Part shown: in pieces, positions 1 through 12,513 of the stretch
How the letters are laid out: each line of letters opens with the position of its first letter
Numbering within the stretch: position 1 is the first letter of the stretch
Origin: Salvia splendens
Lineage: Eukaryota; Streptophyta; Magnoliopsida; Lamiales; Lamiaceae
Length of the DNA: 64,000 bases
Reading direction: 5' to 3'
NCBI RefSeq assembly: GCF_004379255.2
Contig: NC_056041.1
Location: 1,922,001-1,986,000, forward strand
Made by a program: the position numbers and the translations under genes
The notes under the pieces: generated by a model
Database searches by the model: none
What the model was told of the DNA's origin: nothing
Seen by the model: only the letters and a program-made list of their open reading frames with translations

Positions 1-254
1 GGAGGGGATGTGAAACCTAGTTTGAGGAGAAATGGCTAAAGACAGTTTGCCAAAACAGCATTGTACACAAGGGCTGATGATGTATTCCTCAGGTCTACGC
101 TTGAATGGATTTGGCGTATATGTACATTTTCAAAGCGTATGCTGGGCCGTTCAAGACTGCAGCTTGACCTTTGAGCATAAATAGGAAATAACTGGCCGAT
201 TCTCCATTTTTTGGCTTTTTTCCCTCATCAGATTGGAGGCAGTGCCAAGCAAGT
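1..254 (-). other. 3' flank of the CYP57-like gene
   Basis: This lies downstream of the minus-strand stop codon of the cyclophilin gene, so it should hold its 3' UTR. No other gene or repeat is visible. Confidence 0.5.
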
Positions 255-3200
255 TCAAGTAAGAGACTTCCCCGCCCATTCTCTTTGTCTTCGCTTTTCC
301 TTTGCCTGCATTTTGTTAAATTTCTCTTTCCCTTTCTCCAGAAGAGGATCATGTACTACATAATCATTGGGATCGTTGCTCCGCGACATATTATTCTGCA
401 GAACAAAGAAAAACTTCATGTCAAGAATCTAAGGAACGATAACGAACATATGTTTCTGTAAGAGGATCAGGAAATTCATAGTAAGGCTTTGAATTTCATG
501 CAATGACACATGAGAAACTTGGACAGGATCAATTACCTTGCCAGGCTCAGGAGCAAACTTTAGCTCAACCCCCATCCATCCAGACACATCTTCATCTTTG
601 GCACCAGCATCATCACCATTCGATCCTTTGAATTTGGTTGAGAAAGCAGACTTAAAGTTCTCGAGTTTGGCTAGGACCTAATGCAGTATGCACATGAATA
701 CACAAAATTATTAAAATTACCAAGCTATGGAATTAAGCAAAGCAGCTGAAAAGGAATAGCACAAGAGCCGTAATATAATGAGAACAAAAATATTATGTGC
801 TCCTGTGGTTTTATGTAGATCACTACTGCTACCGTGCTACATTCTGTTAAATCAATAGACAGTTCTAATATAACTATGGCACATCATCCAGCTTGGATAT
901 TGTTAAGAATATTAGTATTATGTCCCACATCGGTTATGTGACATAGCCTAGCTTAGTGTTTTGTACTATATATATGTGGCATGTGTTGAGTAATAAAATA
1001 CACCAAATACACTACTACTTTCTCTACTATGTCCATTTACTTTTCCGCTTATATCTATATTTTACTGTTCTACATGGTATCAGAGCGGATTCGAATCCGT
1101 CTCTAGAAAATTAGGGTTTCCACAAAAAAAAATGAAATTAGGGTTTCTGCCACTGCCTGCTCTTCTGTTCCTACTCTGATCAACTCTACCCGAAATCTAC
1201 AACTACTCTGCTACAACTGTCACTACTACCCTGCATCTACTACTTCTGCCATGCATCTGCTACTTCTGCTACAACTGTCACTGCCCTGCATCTGCTACTT
1301 CTGCTACAGTTGCAACAACTGCCATACAACTGCTACTCCTGCTACTCTGCTACAGCTGATACTAATTACCATGCATCTGCTACTTTGCTACTTTGCTACA
1401 GTTGCTACTACTGCTCTGCATCTGCTACTTCTGCCCCATAGCTGCTACTCTGCTACAGCTACTACTACTCTGCCTTGCAGCTCTAATTATGCAACAGCTG
1501 CAACTACTGCTGCCCTATAGTTTCGGCTACTACTATTGCTGCCGATGTTTGAGGAAAAACATTTTTGAGAATTTTGTACCAAGCTGGACAATATAGATGT
1601 TCCAGCTTGAGGGGGAGTGTTAAGAATATTAGTATTATGTCCCACATCAGTTATGTGACATAGCCTAGCTTAGTATTTTGTACTATATATATGTGGCCTG
1701 TGTTGAGTAATAAAATACACCAAATACACTACTACTTTCTCTACTATGTCTATTTACTTTTCCGCTTATATCTATATTTTACTGTTCTAAAGATATTATG
1801 ACAATTTTATCTTTCCGTCATACCATCAAATTTTGGGTCCTTTTCGTACTTTGCATTTTTTTCACTTCTCCCCTCGTCCACAAACAGTACAGATCCATAC
1901 TGTCCTTAGGTAGCAGATTCCAGTAACGCAAAATAAAACTTATAAACAATGTCATAAAACAAAAAGAACTTAGAACATACATCTTCTTCATGTCCTTGAC
2001 GCCTGCGCTTTTTCTGCTTGTGCAGCTGTCTGGATCGTTCTGCTTCTCCAAGCAACTGTAAATCTGCATCTGCATTATCCAAGCGCTCAGCCCTAGCTTC
2101 AGAGCCTACTCCTTTTTTCTTAATTGACAACTTATCTGCTTTTGGCTTTTCATCATGTTCATCAACTCTGGACCTGGCAAGTGCAGGTCAAAGGTCTTAG
2201 GGCCAGGATCCTCATTAAGTTCACCAGGTAACAAAAAATGAAAAGAAAACATTAAATGCAGCTACTTGTCGAGTTATACAAAATTTATCACTTAGTATTC
2301 AATCAATTTATCCTTGTCGGTGAGCATGGCAAATATAGCCAATGGAGCAAACAGGTTTGTTAAAGAGATGCAAGGAAAGGGAAAAGGTTGAATTCCCTTA
2401 TCAGCAATTTTCGGCACTGACGAGACCGAACAAATAAGCCCTTTACAAATCGGCATAAAAATATTAGGTAAAAATTTCAACAATGGTAGCAAGAGAAAAT
2501 GGATAATCAAGTGATACATATCCATCGACTGGGAAAAGAAAAACATACACTAAACATATAATAATCATACCTAGATGCAGGTGGAGATGTTGCCTGAGAA
2601 GCCGTACGCTCTACTGATGCAAAAAAAATGAGTTTAATTATTCAAGTCCAGTCAAGTAACCAAACTATGACTAATCAGATACTATAAAAAAATTCACTCA
2701 CCATTGCGCAAGTCTTTCTTAGTTGGCTTGTCTCCTATCTCCTGCCTTTTTCTTAGTATCTGCTGACGCATTCGTGCATCGAAGCTGAGCTCATCTTCAT
2801 CGCTATGATCAGGAGAGTCAGACGTTCCAGCACCTAAATCTTCTTTATGCTGTTTCTTTGCAAGAGCTTCCCTCACCATTAACTGTGATTCCCTTGATTT
2901 CTGCTCTTCAGCTGAGTTCTGCAACAGATAAGTTGCACCAGATTTGCATGGATTAAATTATTGTAATTGAGAACACTGCATGTGCACTTGAATCTCCATG
3001 ATAAAAATATGAGACATCTAACTTAAGTATCCCAAAGGCAGAGAAATGAGAATGGTAAGACAAAGTATAAGAAATAAATTAGATTCTCTAACCAGAAGAT
3101 TGAGAAGCCCTCCGTTCAAGATTTGGCATTGCACTACAGTTAGCAAATATGAATTTATGATAATGCTCTTAATCATTAAAGCTAACAATTTGGTGCACGT

Positions 3201-5083
3201 TTAACATTTAAATTCGTACCCTCCGGATCTTATATTCTCAAGCACTGAAAAGACAATTATTGGAAGCACAAAGCTTGGAGAAATACTAAATTCAAAGATT
3301 CTACCAACACTATAACATCATTACCAAATCTTTTTCGAGGCCATCTTTTAGGAGCCGGGGATCATTCAAAACGTCATGACTACTTTTTATTCTAGGATTG
3401 GCAGCTAAAAGTTCCTTCTCCTCTTCTTCAGCTTCGTCCCCAAATGAAAGCAAGCTCAGTTTTCTGTACATTAGATCATATAAATCATATTATATTACAA
3501 CTTATAGAGTAGAAAAGGAACTGCTGAGAGCATTATTATGTTCCTCATTGAGGTTCAATAATCCTACTTGACAGCCTTCTGCTTTGGCTCTTTCTTTTCA
3601 GATAGTAGTGAAGACGTTGTAGAGATTACCCTTGGGACCATGTCATCAAATGGATTCCATAGCACCTGAAGCAGAGTTGCCAAAAATTACGTAACTGAAC
3701 AAAGTTACACAATTAAACAAAGAAGCTTCACCAAGACAAACTAATACCTCAGCAGAAAGAATCTTAGGAAGAGGGTCCAGCGGCCTATCATTTTTATCAC
3801 ACTCTACTTCACTCAAGGTTAACAGGTTATATATTGAATCTCCAGTTATCTGTTAAAAAACAATCAGATTAACAGTCAATGCAAGATGGGAAGTATCAGA
3901 ATGTGAGTAATACATGAAGGGGCATAAATTACCTTTCCAAAAATTGTATGCTTCTTGTCAAGCCAGTCACAACGATCCAATGTTATAAAGAACTGGCTGC
4001 CATTTGAATTGGGTGTGTCAGGCTTATTTGCACATGCAACCAAACCCCTGTGCTTAAATCGTAGGCGAGAATGAAACTCATCTGAGAACCCACTACCATA
4101 AATACTCTCACCACCTGTTACATAAAATATGCATACTTGTCAATTCAAAGCATAAGGCCACAAAAAATTCAGATCAAAGAGCCACACATCATGTCAAATA
4201 AATCATGTTCTTGGCTTCTATCTCAAAAGCCATAATATAATAAATAACAAGACGTTGGGGAACGCATATTTAACTTCATGTTACCAACTAACTTCCAGGA
4301 GAACAAACAACACAGAACACTCCACATATGTAATAACGCCACAAAATGTGAGTTGCATATACTGTATACTCCTAATTCATACGTATCCCTGATAATGAAG
4401 TTGTCAATATGTCAACCACTCAAAAAATAAAAAAGTGAGAACAGCCAAGTCCAGAACGTATCCATACGTCATTCCAACGTAGCTTAAAGATTGCTAATGA
4501 CACACAACCCACATTGAAGCACTGCAAGTCTGCAATATGCATAAACTAGTATACCTAAGTTCTGAATTCAAACAAAGTGCACACGGATATCTTCACATTA
4601 AAACTTCCAAGAATTACCCATCGTTCTCTTCCCTGTTCATTCCAAATTTAAACAACACATTCCAGCTCAGAACTTCACACAAACAGTTAATATACAAAAC
4701 TAGCATATCCAATCTCTGAATTCAAACAAAACGCACTCTAACACTGTCAGCTACCCATCATTCCCTTCCATCTCCATCACCAAATTCAAACAACGCATTT
4801 CAGCTCAAAATTTCACACAAACAGCTCATAATATCAAAAACCAAAACCCGAACAAATTAGTACCTTCTCCAGTTGCGGTGGGATCACCTCCTTGAATAAG
4901 AAATGACTTGATCACGCGGTGAAAAATAGTGTTGTCGTAGTATCCTTCGAGGCACAGCTGCACGAAGTTGCGGACGGCCTTCGGCGCCTCCTTTGGCCAC
5001 AGCTCGATGTCAAGGGACCCCTTCGACGTCGTCAATATCACCTTCCCTTTCGTCGGCGGTTCCAACACGTACACCGTCGACAT
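255..5083 (-). CDS. CYP57: Peptidyl-prolyl isomerase CYP57 / CWC27-like spliceosomal cyclophilin
   Basis: The protein is a multidomain cyclophilin related to Arabidopsis CYP57 and human CWC27, a nuclear spliceosome-associated PPIase. Exons on the minus strand are 5083-4864, 4114-3933, 3849-3748, 3665-3568, 3463-3325, 2918-2702, 2613-2571, 2173-1981, 677-537 and 395-255. All introns are GT-AG, the frame stays open throughout, and the predicted length is 491 aa, close to the family. Residues 1 to about 165 form the isomerase fold, with FHRVIKSFLIQGGDP and a GSQFFITLDRCDWLDKKH stretch. The rest is charged and lysine/glutamate-rich, with a KLSLLSFGDEAEEEEKE segment and a basic KQKKRRRQGHEED segment typical of CYP57. 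The ATG is 5 codons before the conserved PPTKGKV start. The large intron 678-1980 carries a TRIM element. Product identity is firm; catalytic activity is inferred, since CWC27 proteins can be weak isomerases. Confidence 0.93.
901..1791. mobile_element. TRIM (miniature LTR retrotransposon) in a CYP57 intron
   Basis: Two 174-bp direct repeats (901-1074 and 1618-1791) begin TGTTAAG and differ at about five positions. The 5' copy is followed at once by TGGTATCAGAGC (1075-1086), the primer binding site for initiator methionine tRNA used by many plant LTR elements. A purine tract, GAGGGGGAG (1609-1617), abuts the 3' copy. The 5-bp target duplication GATAT is at 896-900 and 1792-1796. The 543-bp interior is a CTGCTACTACT-like low-complexity run with no gag or pol, so the element is non-autonomous. 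The LTR similarity (about 97%) suggests a fairly recent insertion. It lies in the intron 678-1980 of the minus-strand cyclophilin gene, with its own orientation plus, antisense to the host gene. Confidence 0.95.
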
Positions 5084-6700
5084 TGTTGGTTAGTTCCCAA
5101 ATGAACTATCAATGGTGGAATTTTTCCGATTCAATTGGCGTCAGCGGTGTGCTGAATTTGTGATTGGATGGCAAACCCCCCCTTGTTCTAGGGTTCAAAT
5201 TGGGGAGGCATATATGTGAAATTGAAATTCTGGTTCGAAACGACGGCGCTTCAGGAAGTTTTGGGCCTTTGCATGACTACCCCCTTAATAAGTTGATAAT
5301 TTCAATTCTCCCCGTATTTTTCTCTTATCTACTTGTATGAGTTTTCATTTGTATTTTTACTCCATTTATTTTTTACCTTCAATTGTTGTAAAAATCGTGA
5401 AATTTACTACTTCATCCAAAAAAATAGATCAATTTTACTATTTTGGGTCGTCCCTCAAAATTAAACTAATTCTAAAAATAGAAAGTTTTAAATTAATATT
5501 AACCTCACACATAATTTTAAGTGTGGACCTTACAATCCATTAACATTACTCTCACCACATTTTCTCTATCTTTCTCTCTTACTTTATCAATTGTTCATTA
5601 AAACTCGTGTTATTTACAACTTTATCTGTTTTTTGTGACGGAGGTTGTATCAAATTTTAGTTCATCGGCAATTTTAAAAATTAGTCAAAATAAGCATGAA
5701 TTTGGAAAATTTTGAAATTATCTTGTAATGAAAAAAAATCAAATTGTCTTCATGTTATAGTCCCTATGTTAGTATTGCTGATAGAAATATCATTTAACTC
5801 ACTAGTAGTGACTAGTGAGGCTTCATGTTTTGCATGCGATTTTTCAGCTATCATATCAGCCACAATTTTATCAAGAAAATTTGTCGCAGGATAATTGTGA
5901 ACAAACTTATTAAGGAACTTGGAGAATCTCATAAACCAATGAAATATTAAACTTACAAATTCATTTTCCCAATAAGATATAGGAATTGTTAGGTTCTAAA
6001 GTTAACAAAAACATGCAACTTCTCTCCATTGGAATATCGATATTCCTTTCTTCGGATTAGAGGGTAAAAAAGGAGATGATTCCGAATTTTAAAAAGAAAA
6101 GCATATGCGAAGAAAGGTAGTATAAAGTGAAGAAGAAAAAAAGCCTGGATAACATCTTATGGATAATGACATTTTTCGAAATATCTAGTAATACATTTCA
6201 AAAAATTAATATTCATTTTTAAGGGTACTTGTCTGTAAATTATTACACTTTTGTTAACTTCTGATTTTGTATATGAACACTAAAATCAGATTATAAGTTC
6301 ATAAACTATTAATTTATTTTAATTCTGTAACCAATCAAGATTTGAATAATAACATGCTTAATTATTTTCTTATAGGACATCACCCAACGTCAACCAAAAC
6401 GAGGTCTAAATAAATAATTTAATTTGTCGTATTTTCTTCCATCTCATTCTTGTTTCTCATTCTCTACCGCAGTCTAATTCTCTTTTGGTATAAAACTGAA
6501 TAAATGAAATTATTTAATTTATAAGTATAATGTCGTTTTGCTATTTACAATATGACGATGACGTTCGATAATATATATCAACGGTCAAAATCTGGATTGG
6601 TCGCAAAATTTTAACAAATCAAAATTTTAAATCTATATACAAGACTAAAATTTAAATCTTTAAAAAAATTAAAATACTAGATATACATAATATTCCTATA
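5084..6700. other. Intergenic region between CYP57-like gene and the small secreted protein gene
   Basis: The two flanking genes are transcribed divergently from here. The first 150 bases should hold the CYP57 5' UTR and promoter. Apart from a degenerate Stowaway-like repeat at about 5411-5647, the rest is AT-rich with nothing recognisable. Confidence 0.5.
5411..5647. mobile_element. Degenerate Stowaway-like MITE
   Basis: The left end CTTCATCCAAAAAAATAGAT and right end GTGACGGAGGTTG resemble the CTCCGTCCC...GGGACGGAG termini of Stowaway MITEs. The interior carries the familiar TTTTGGGTCGTCC and TCTAAAAATAGAAAG stretches, and both sides are flanked by TA. Termini are diverged, so limits are approximate. 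Confidence 0.6.
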
Positions 6701-6706
6701 TCTATC

Positions 6707-6714
6707 TATAAATA
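6707..6714 (+). promoter_or_regulatory. Probable TATA box of the small secreted protein gene
   Basis: TATAAATA lies about 110 bases before the chosen ATG at 6825, a normal distance for a plant core promoter with a short 5' UTR. Confidence 0.55.
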
Positions 6715-6824
6715 TACACAACTTCCTAGCTTCCACGTACCAAGATTACTCGAATCACAACTACACTTCAACTATAGCAACAAAATTGCTGGAGATAAGG
6801 AAACCTTCAAGAATTCTTGCTCCT

Positions 6825-7178
6825 ATGGAAATAAAAATGTCGGTTTTTGTTATCTCGATCTTAGTTCTAGCTTTAAAATCCGAAGGTCAGAATAACATCG
6901 CACCATCAGAGTCATCATGCATTAGCCACTGCGACACCTGCCCCGTCGTATGCTCGCCACCACATTCGCCAAAACACCACCACTCACCACCGGCTCATCC
7001 TTCGCCCGAAGAGGGCGACGAGACTGCTCGGCCGCCTCCAGTCGAGCCAACCATGGTGCAGCAGAATTTCTCCGACCCTTACTACTATTTCTACACATCA
7101 AAAGCTGCAACTCGAGCTTTTCAACGTCGTCAAGGCTTTAATATTTTTGTGTTGTCATATCTTTTCTTTATGTTGTAA
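6825..7178 (+). CDS. Small secreted proline/histidine-rich protein
   Basis: A single-exon 117-aa protein of unknown function. I start it at 6825 rather than the upstream in-frame ATG at 6786, because from here the N-terminus is a good signal peptide (a short charged start, then SVFVISILVLAL). After it come a cysteine cluster (SSCISHCDTCPVVCSPP), a proline/histidine-rich middle (SPKHHHSPPAHPSPEE), a tyrosine-rich DPYYYFYTSKA motif and a hydrophobic C-terminal tail (FNIFVLSYLFFML). The tail could be a GPI-attachment signal or a membrane anchor. The composition resembles small extensin-like cell wall proteins with a CxxCPxxC box. A TATA box precedes it, and an AATAAA-like signal follows near 7217. 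Secretion to the wall is inferred. Confidence 0.72.
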   Translation: MEIKMSVFVISILVLALKSEGQNNIAPSESSCISHCDTCPVVCSPPHSPKHHHSPPAHPSPEEGDETARPPPVEPTMVQQNFSDPYYYFYTSKAATRAFQRRQGFNIFVLSYLFFML

Positions 7179-8027
7179 ATCACTTGAATTTGTGTTAGAG
7201 GAAAATGTTTCATGGAAATAAAAGCTTCTTCTTCTTCCATGACATTATTTTGAGTTTATCATAAGATATTTATCCACACCAATAATATATATAAAACTTA
7301 ATCTTATTTAAACCAATAAATAGGACACTATTCAAATATACAAAACTCCATTCTTGAAAAAAATAATCGGGAATTTGTCACCTGCGCATTAAATACAATG
7401 ATAGTGAGTAATCACAACTCAAAAATTAAAAAGACAATTCCCGGAAAATAGTGAAATAAAATAGTGAAATTTGGTCCAAATTGTTGCCATTCATGTCACT
7501 TAAAAAATTATCCCCCAAAATCATAAAAATTAGATTTATTTGTTGAGCATTTTTGGTGAATTTGGATATGGCTGTGGAAAAGTAATACATCGATCGCTGC
7601 CTATGAGGTAAACGATGTAGTCTATTCATAAAAAATGATGCAATATATTACTTGTAAGCAGCCCAATTTTTTAAGTCGTTTGATAATTGCAAATTAAATC
7701 AAATCTTGATCATTTTTTCGAAGTAAATCTAAAGCTGTAGAACAAACATAATTTTATCAAATTTCATGATTTTCCCTGGCATTTCCAAAAATAAACATAA
7801 AAAAGAACTACTCCAGTAAGTTAATAACCATAATAACTAATTTTTCAGGGACCGCAACAAAATTTCATAAACATTGCAAGACAAAGCTACATATTCTTCT
7901 AAATTGCATAAACACCCCCTATACTCTTGAAAATATGATGCAAGCCCAGAGAAATCTCACTAAAAATCAGATAAAATCTCACTTTCCAGATCTATAAAAT
8001 ACTCCGATTAAATTCAGGGCTTTAAGA
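7179..8027 (+). other. Spacer and promoter of the COG8 gene
   Basis: AT-rich sequence between the small secreted protein and COG8. It must hold the 3' UTR of the first and the promoter of the second. No repeat or RNA gene is evident. Confidence 0.4.
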
Positions 8028-11000
8028 ATGACGGCAATGGCGTCACCCGAATCTCCGGCGAACGGCGATGTATCGGCGGAGATGTCGAATCTCCTCCCCC
8101 TCGCCTCCGCCGCGCAGCAGCCTTACGTCTCCGAGCTCCTCTCCTTCACTCTCGATCGTCTCCATAAGGTATTCGCGCGGCTCTGGTAATGCTTAATTCG
8201 TGTCTCGCATTCAGAAATCTTCGGTAGTGATTGTGATAGTTTTCTCGAAGGAACCGGAATTGCTCAGAGTAGATGCGGAGAGGATACGGCGGCAGATGCA
8301 GGAGGTGGCGGTGGGGAACTACCGTGCATTCATAGCGGCGGCGGATGCGTTGCTCGAGATCCGAGAGGAGGTTTCTTCGATTGACAAGCATCTCGAGTCT
8401 CTGGTAATTGTGGTTTTCGTTTTTATAATCTGATCGGATCTCAGAGTTATTGACCTGGCATTGCAGCTATTGCCACTGCAAACTGTAAATTATAAGCTGT
8501 TGGGGGCAGATATGGAGTGAGAATGGGGAATAAGATTGCAAGTATGCTGTAAATTGTATATTTTGAGGTTTAATTAGCTCTGTTACTAATTAAAGGAATA
8601 CGTGGGGCACCTATAAATCTTAGGAGCCAAATGCCAAGGCATGTATAATTGACGGATTTCTCGTCTATTTTTTGTGGATCATGTATGGAGGATAAAGTCT
8701 CTTACTAGGTAGAGTTCATAAGCATGTAAATATGTTGGAGCAGTTAGCTATGAAAGGTTATGCCTGGATGAAAGTTTAGGATGCATATACTAGGATGGTT
8801 TAAGCCTAAATGTCACATTTATTGCACGCATACAAGCTAGATGTTGTTGACGATGATCATGTTATTTTAATATGAGCTGAACTTAGGAGATCTTTCTAGA
8901 CTAAGTTGAAGTAGTAGTATTATTTTTCCCTGCTGGATGTAGTACAAAGAATGCAGCATAGGTTCTGATGTGTATATCATACTTGTATATCAAGGAGTGT
9001 TTGTTACTCTTGTAAACTGCCTATCTTTTAACCTTTAGGAAATTTATAGGGGTAAGGTATAGGCCAGTGTCTTAATATAGTGGAACGACTAAAAACTGGA
9101 GTGGGTATGGTTGATTTTTTCATTGTCCCAGTTTCCTTGTTACGAGTCATCATGCTTTTACTGAGGTCCGTAGATGTTTGAACTCTTTGCAGATAGCTGA
9201 AATTCCAAAACTAACATCCGGCTGCACTGAGTTTGTTGATTCGGCTGAAAATATATTGGAAAAAAGGAAGATGAACCAAACATTACTAGCAAACCAGAGC
9301 ACTTTGCTTGACTTACTCGAAATACCTCAACTCATGGATACGTATGCACCTGTACTTGTTTGTCAACATTTTAAATTATCCAATACTTTATGCCATCTAT
9401 TAGACATGTCTTAATATTTTCTCAGAGTATGATTAGCTAGCATTGTGATACAGATGCGTGAGGAATGGAAATTTTGACGAAGCTCTCGACTTAGAAACTT
9501 TTGTCGCAAAGCTTACTACAATGCACCCAAAGTGAGCTTTTTGTACAATTCTAATAGAAGAATGCAGTCCTTTCATATGTGAGCTTGTTTGATGCATTTA
9601 TTAAGGCACTATTTTTGTTTTCTCTTGAAAAAGAATTCCTGTGATTCAGGCTCTAGCCGCAGAAGTTCGGCAGACCACCCAGTCCCTTCTTTCACAGCTT
9701 CTTCAGAAACTTAGGTCTAATATCCAGGTATTATATCTTGTTTAGATTAAGTTGATTCAGTGCGACCACTAAAGTTAAATATTCAGCTCTGAAGTGATTA
9801 AACTTTGCTCTTTATATTGCTTGTAGTTGCCAGAATGCTTGCGCATAATTGGATATTTACGTCGAATAGGAGTTTTCAGTGAATATGAAATGCGCCTACA
9901 GGTAGCCTTTTAATGAAATCACTGTCCCATGTGGAATGGATTTTACTAAATTTTGGTGGTTTTAGTCACCGTTAACTAAAATATTCAAGGCGTGAGTTCT
10001 GATCCATGATGCCTGGTGTTTCAGTTTTTAAGATGCCGTGAAGCCTGGCTTACTGGAATACTTGATGATTTAGACCAGAGAAATCCTTATGAATATTTGA
10101 AGGGGATGGTTAATTGTCACAGAATGCACCTTTTTGATGTTGTCAATCAATATCGAGCCATCTTTGCTGATCACACATCAGAGAGTGAAGAGAATTATGA
10201 TGGTGGGCTTCTCTTTGATTGGGCCATGCATCAGATTACCATGCATCTGAAGACTCTTAAAGTCATGCTTCCAAAGATCGGTGAAGGTGGATCCTTGTCA
10301 AATATACTGGATCAGTGCATGGTGAGTACCAATGGATCAGTGCATGGTGAGAACCATTGGTAAATCACTGATGCTGTATTTATGCTCCTAAATACTCCCT
10401 CCGTCCCAAGGTAGTTGAGGCATTTCTTTTGGGCACAGGATTTAAGAAATTGATTTGTTAAAGGTTAAAGTGGAGAGAGGAAAATAAGAGAAGGAATAAA
10501 AATTTTACCAAAAAAGGAAATGACTCAACTACCTTGGGACAAATTAAAAAGGAATACGACTCAACTACCTTGGGACGGAGGGAGTATGTTTTATTTATTA
10601 TTTTCATGGTTCTCTGCAGTATTGTGCCATGGGCCTTGGATGGGTTGGTTTAGATTTTCGAGGGCTGCTTCCCCCTCTATTTGAAGAGTAATATTTTTTG
10701 CCGTTTACAAATCTATCTGAGACTATGGCATTGAGCTAGCTAGCTCTTAACTTGATTTGTTCATCTTAGCAGAGCAGTTCTTAATTTATTTTCAAAGAAT
10801 ATGAGTAGTGCTGTTGAGAATTTTCAGGTATGATCTTCAAACAGAAGATGCCATGTTTTCAGTTACAACGCAATTATGCTCTCTTTTTTTCTCATTAGGC
10901 ATATGATTTGGATCCCTATATATATGACATATATGTTTTGCTTTATCCAGTTGGTGTTGGATTCTCATCGTTGGGTCCCGTTGCCAGCAGTTGGCTTTCC

Positions 11001-11784
11001 TGCCAGTAGTCTTGCTGACGAAAGTCACGATGATGTTACTCCTCCGTCAAGTCTTATGGAACATCCACCTCTTGCTGTTTTCATTAACGGTGAGCTCAAA
11101 ATCGACACCTTGTTTGATGTGCTGTGGCATCATGGCATTTTGGTGTTTATTGTATATCCTCTTGTGGTGGCTGCAGGCGTATCTGCAGCAATGAACGAAC
11201 TACGCCCTTGCGCTCCAATAAGTTTGAAACACGTGCTCGCTCAACAACTAGTCAAGGATCTGCAGGCCGTTTCCGATACCCTACTTAGATACCACACAAC
11301 CAAAATGCTCAAAGACAACGAATCCCAACTTTTCCTCAAACTTTGCCAAGCATTCATCGAGGTGAGCTCTGCTCCTAATCTGTCGATTTACATGCAGTAT
11401 TATCTCGAACCTTCACATGATGATGCTGGCTCCGTGCAGGTCGCTTTCCCACACTGCGCGGCATGCTTCGGCCGCTGCTACCCCGGTGGAGCTGCTCTGA
11501 TCACAGACGCCAAAAACTTGTTTGACGGCATCAGCCGCTTATTAGCAACCTCACCCTCCAGAGAACTACCAAAACCAGTCCAGAATCAAAACGCAGAGGC
11601 CAATAACGCATCAGAAAATGGCAATGGCCACACGGTCGAAAACGGGGTCCGCCACAGTATCGAGCGGACGGGAAGCTCCAGCCAAGATGAGAAGGAACCG
11701 AATCGTGTCGGCTCAGATAAGGAAGTCAAGGCAGCGGCAGATACTACAAGTGAAGAAACTCAACAACCACCCGTATTATCATGA
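8028..11784 (+). CDS. COG8: Conserved oligomeric Golgi complex subunit 8
   Basis: COG8 is a lobe-B subunit of the COG tether, which captures intra-Golgi retrograde vesicles and keeps glycosylation enzymes in place. Twelve exons are readable: 8028-8168, 8251-8403, 9193-9341, 9454-9531, 9634-9727, 9827-9901, 10025-10321, 10620-10687, 10773-10827, 10951-11089, 11177-11361 and 11440-11784. Joined in frame they give 592 aa. The Dor1/COG8 domain covers roughly residues 20-400, with family-typical stretches such as [50 protein letters not shown] and [20 protein letters not shown]. The last 90 or so residues are low-complexity and charged, as in plant homologues. The intron between exons 7 and 8 holds a Stowaway MITE. 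Identification is firm. Confidence 0.95.
10395..10584. mobile_element. Stowaway MITE in a COG8 intron
   Basis: A 190-bp element with near-perfect inverted ends: CTCCCTCCGTCCCAAGGTAG on the left and its complement, ending GGGACGGAGGGAG, on the right. It is flanked by TA on both sides (10393-10394, 10585-10586). These are the hallmarks of Tc1/Mariner-derived Stowaway MITEs. It has no coding capacity and lies inside the intron 10322-10619. Confidence 0.95.
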
Positions 11785-12430
11785 AAAAAATAGTTACTCA
11801 TTTCATTGTAATTATAAACATTTCAACGACTTTTCTTTTATTATAGTGTGAGTAATTGGACTTAAAAAATAAATTGTTAATGTTGAGCCTGCTTGTATTA
11901 GGTTGAGCCGCTGAGGTTAATTCTTTTTGTAGTACGCTGTTACACAATTAAAGCGCTAGGTGTTGTAATAATTTTGATCCTTACGAGTATAATGAGTAAT
12001 AGAATGTAAATATAATTACCATTTACTATAGTTAAAGTAAAATGAGATTATGAGACTAGTAAGATTGGGCGAACCAATCAATAACACGTGTAGTTACGGA
12101 CATAGACCCACAAGGCCACAACCACAAATTTCCCATTTATATTTCATTTAGCTACAAAATGATGAATCAATTTAATTGTCACCGAAATATGTAAAGCGTG
12201 ACATGAATCAATTTTTCGTAAAATTAAGAGGGTTAAACAAAATTACGTTGAAAATAAGGGAGAAGAAACATGATTAATCGAAATAACAAAATTATAAAAA
12301 TAAAATTAAAATTAAAATGAATACTACTTTGTTTGTAAATAGAGTGAATTTTTCAACACTCGAGTCTTAAGTAAACTCCTCTCCAGTAGATTTGCGTACA
12401 ATTTTTGTCAAATTAATCCTAAAAAAGCCG
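11785..12430. other. Spacer between COG8 and the methyltransferase gene
   Basis: The COG8 3' UTR and the upstream region of the methyltransferase gene. AT-rich, with no gene or repeat that I recognise. Confidence 0.4.
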
Positions 12431-12513
12431 CCATCTGCTCTTCACTGCATAAATTTGTGATAATAGCTGCGAATCCTATTTGATTGCAATCTTCTTCTGT
12501 TAATTCACAAAAG

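Noticed and set aside
1081..1110. tRNA-like GGATTCGAATCC motif
   Set aside because: It lies right after the TRIM primer binding site and has no tRNA cloverleaf around it.
1251..1596. Two long leucine/cysteine-rich reading frames
   Set aside because: They arise from the CTGCTACTACT low-complexity interior of the TRIM element and match no protein pattern.
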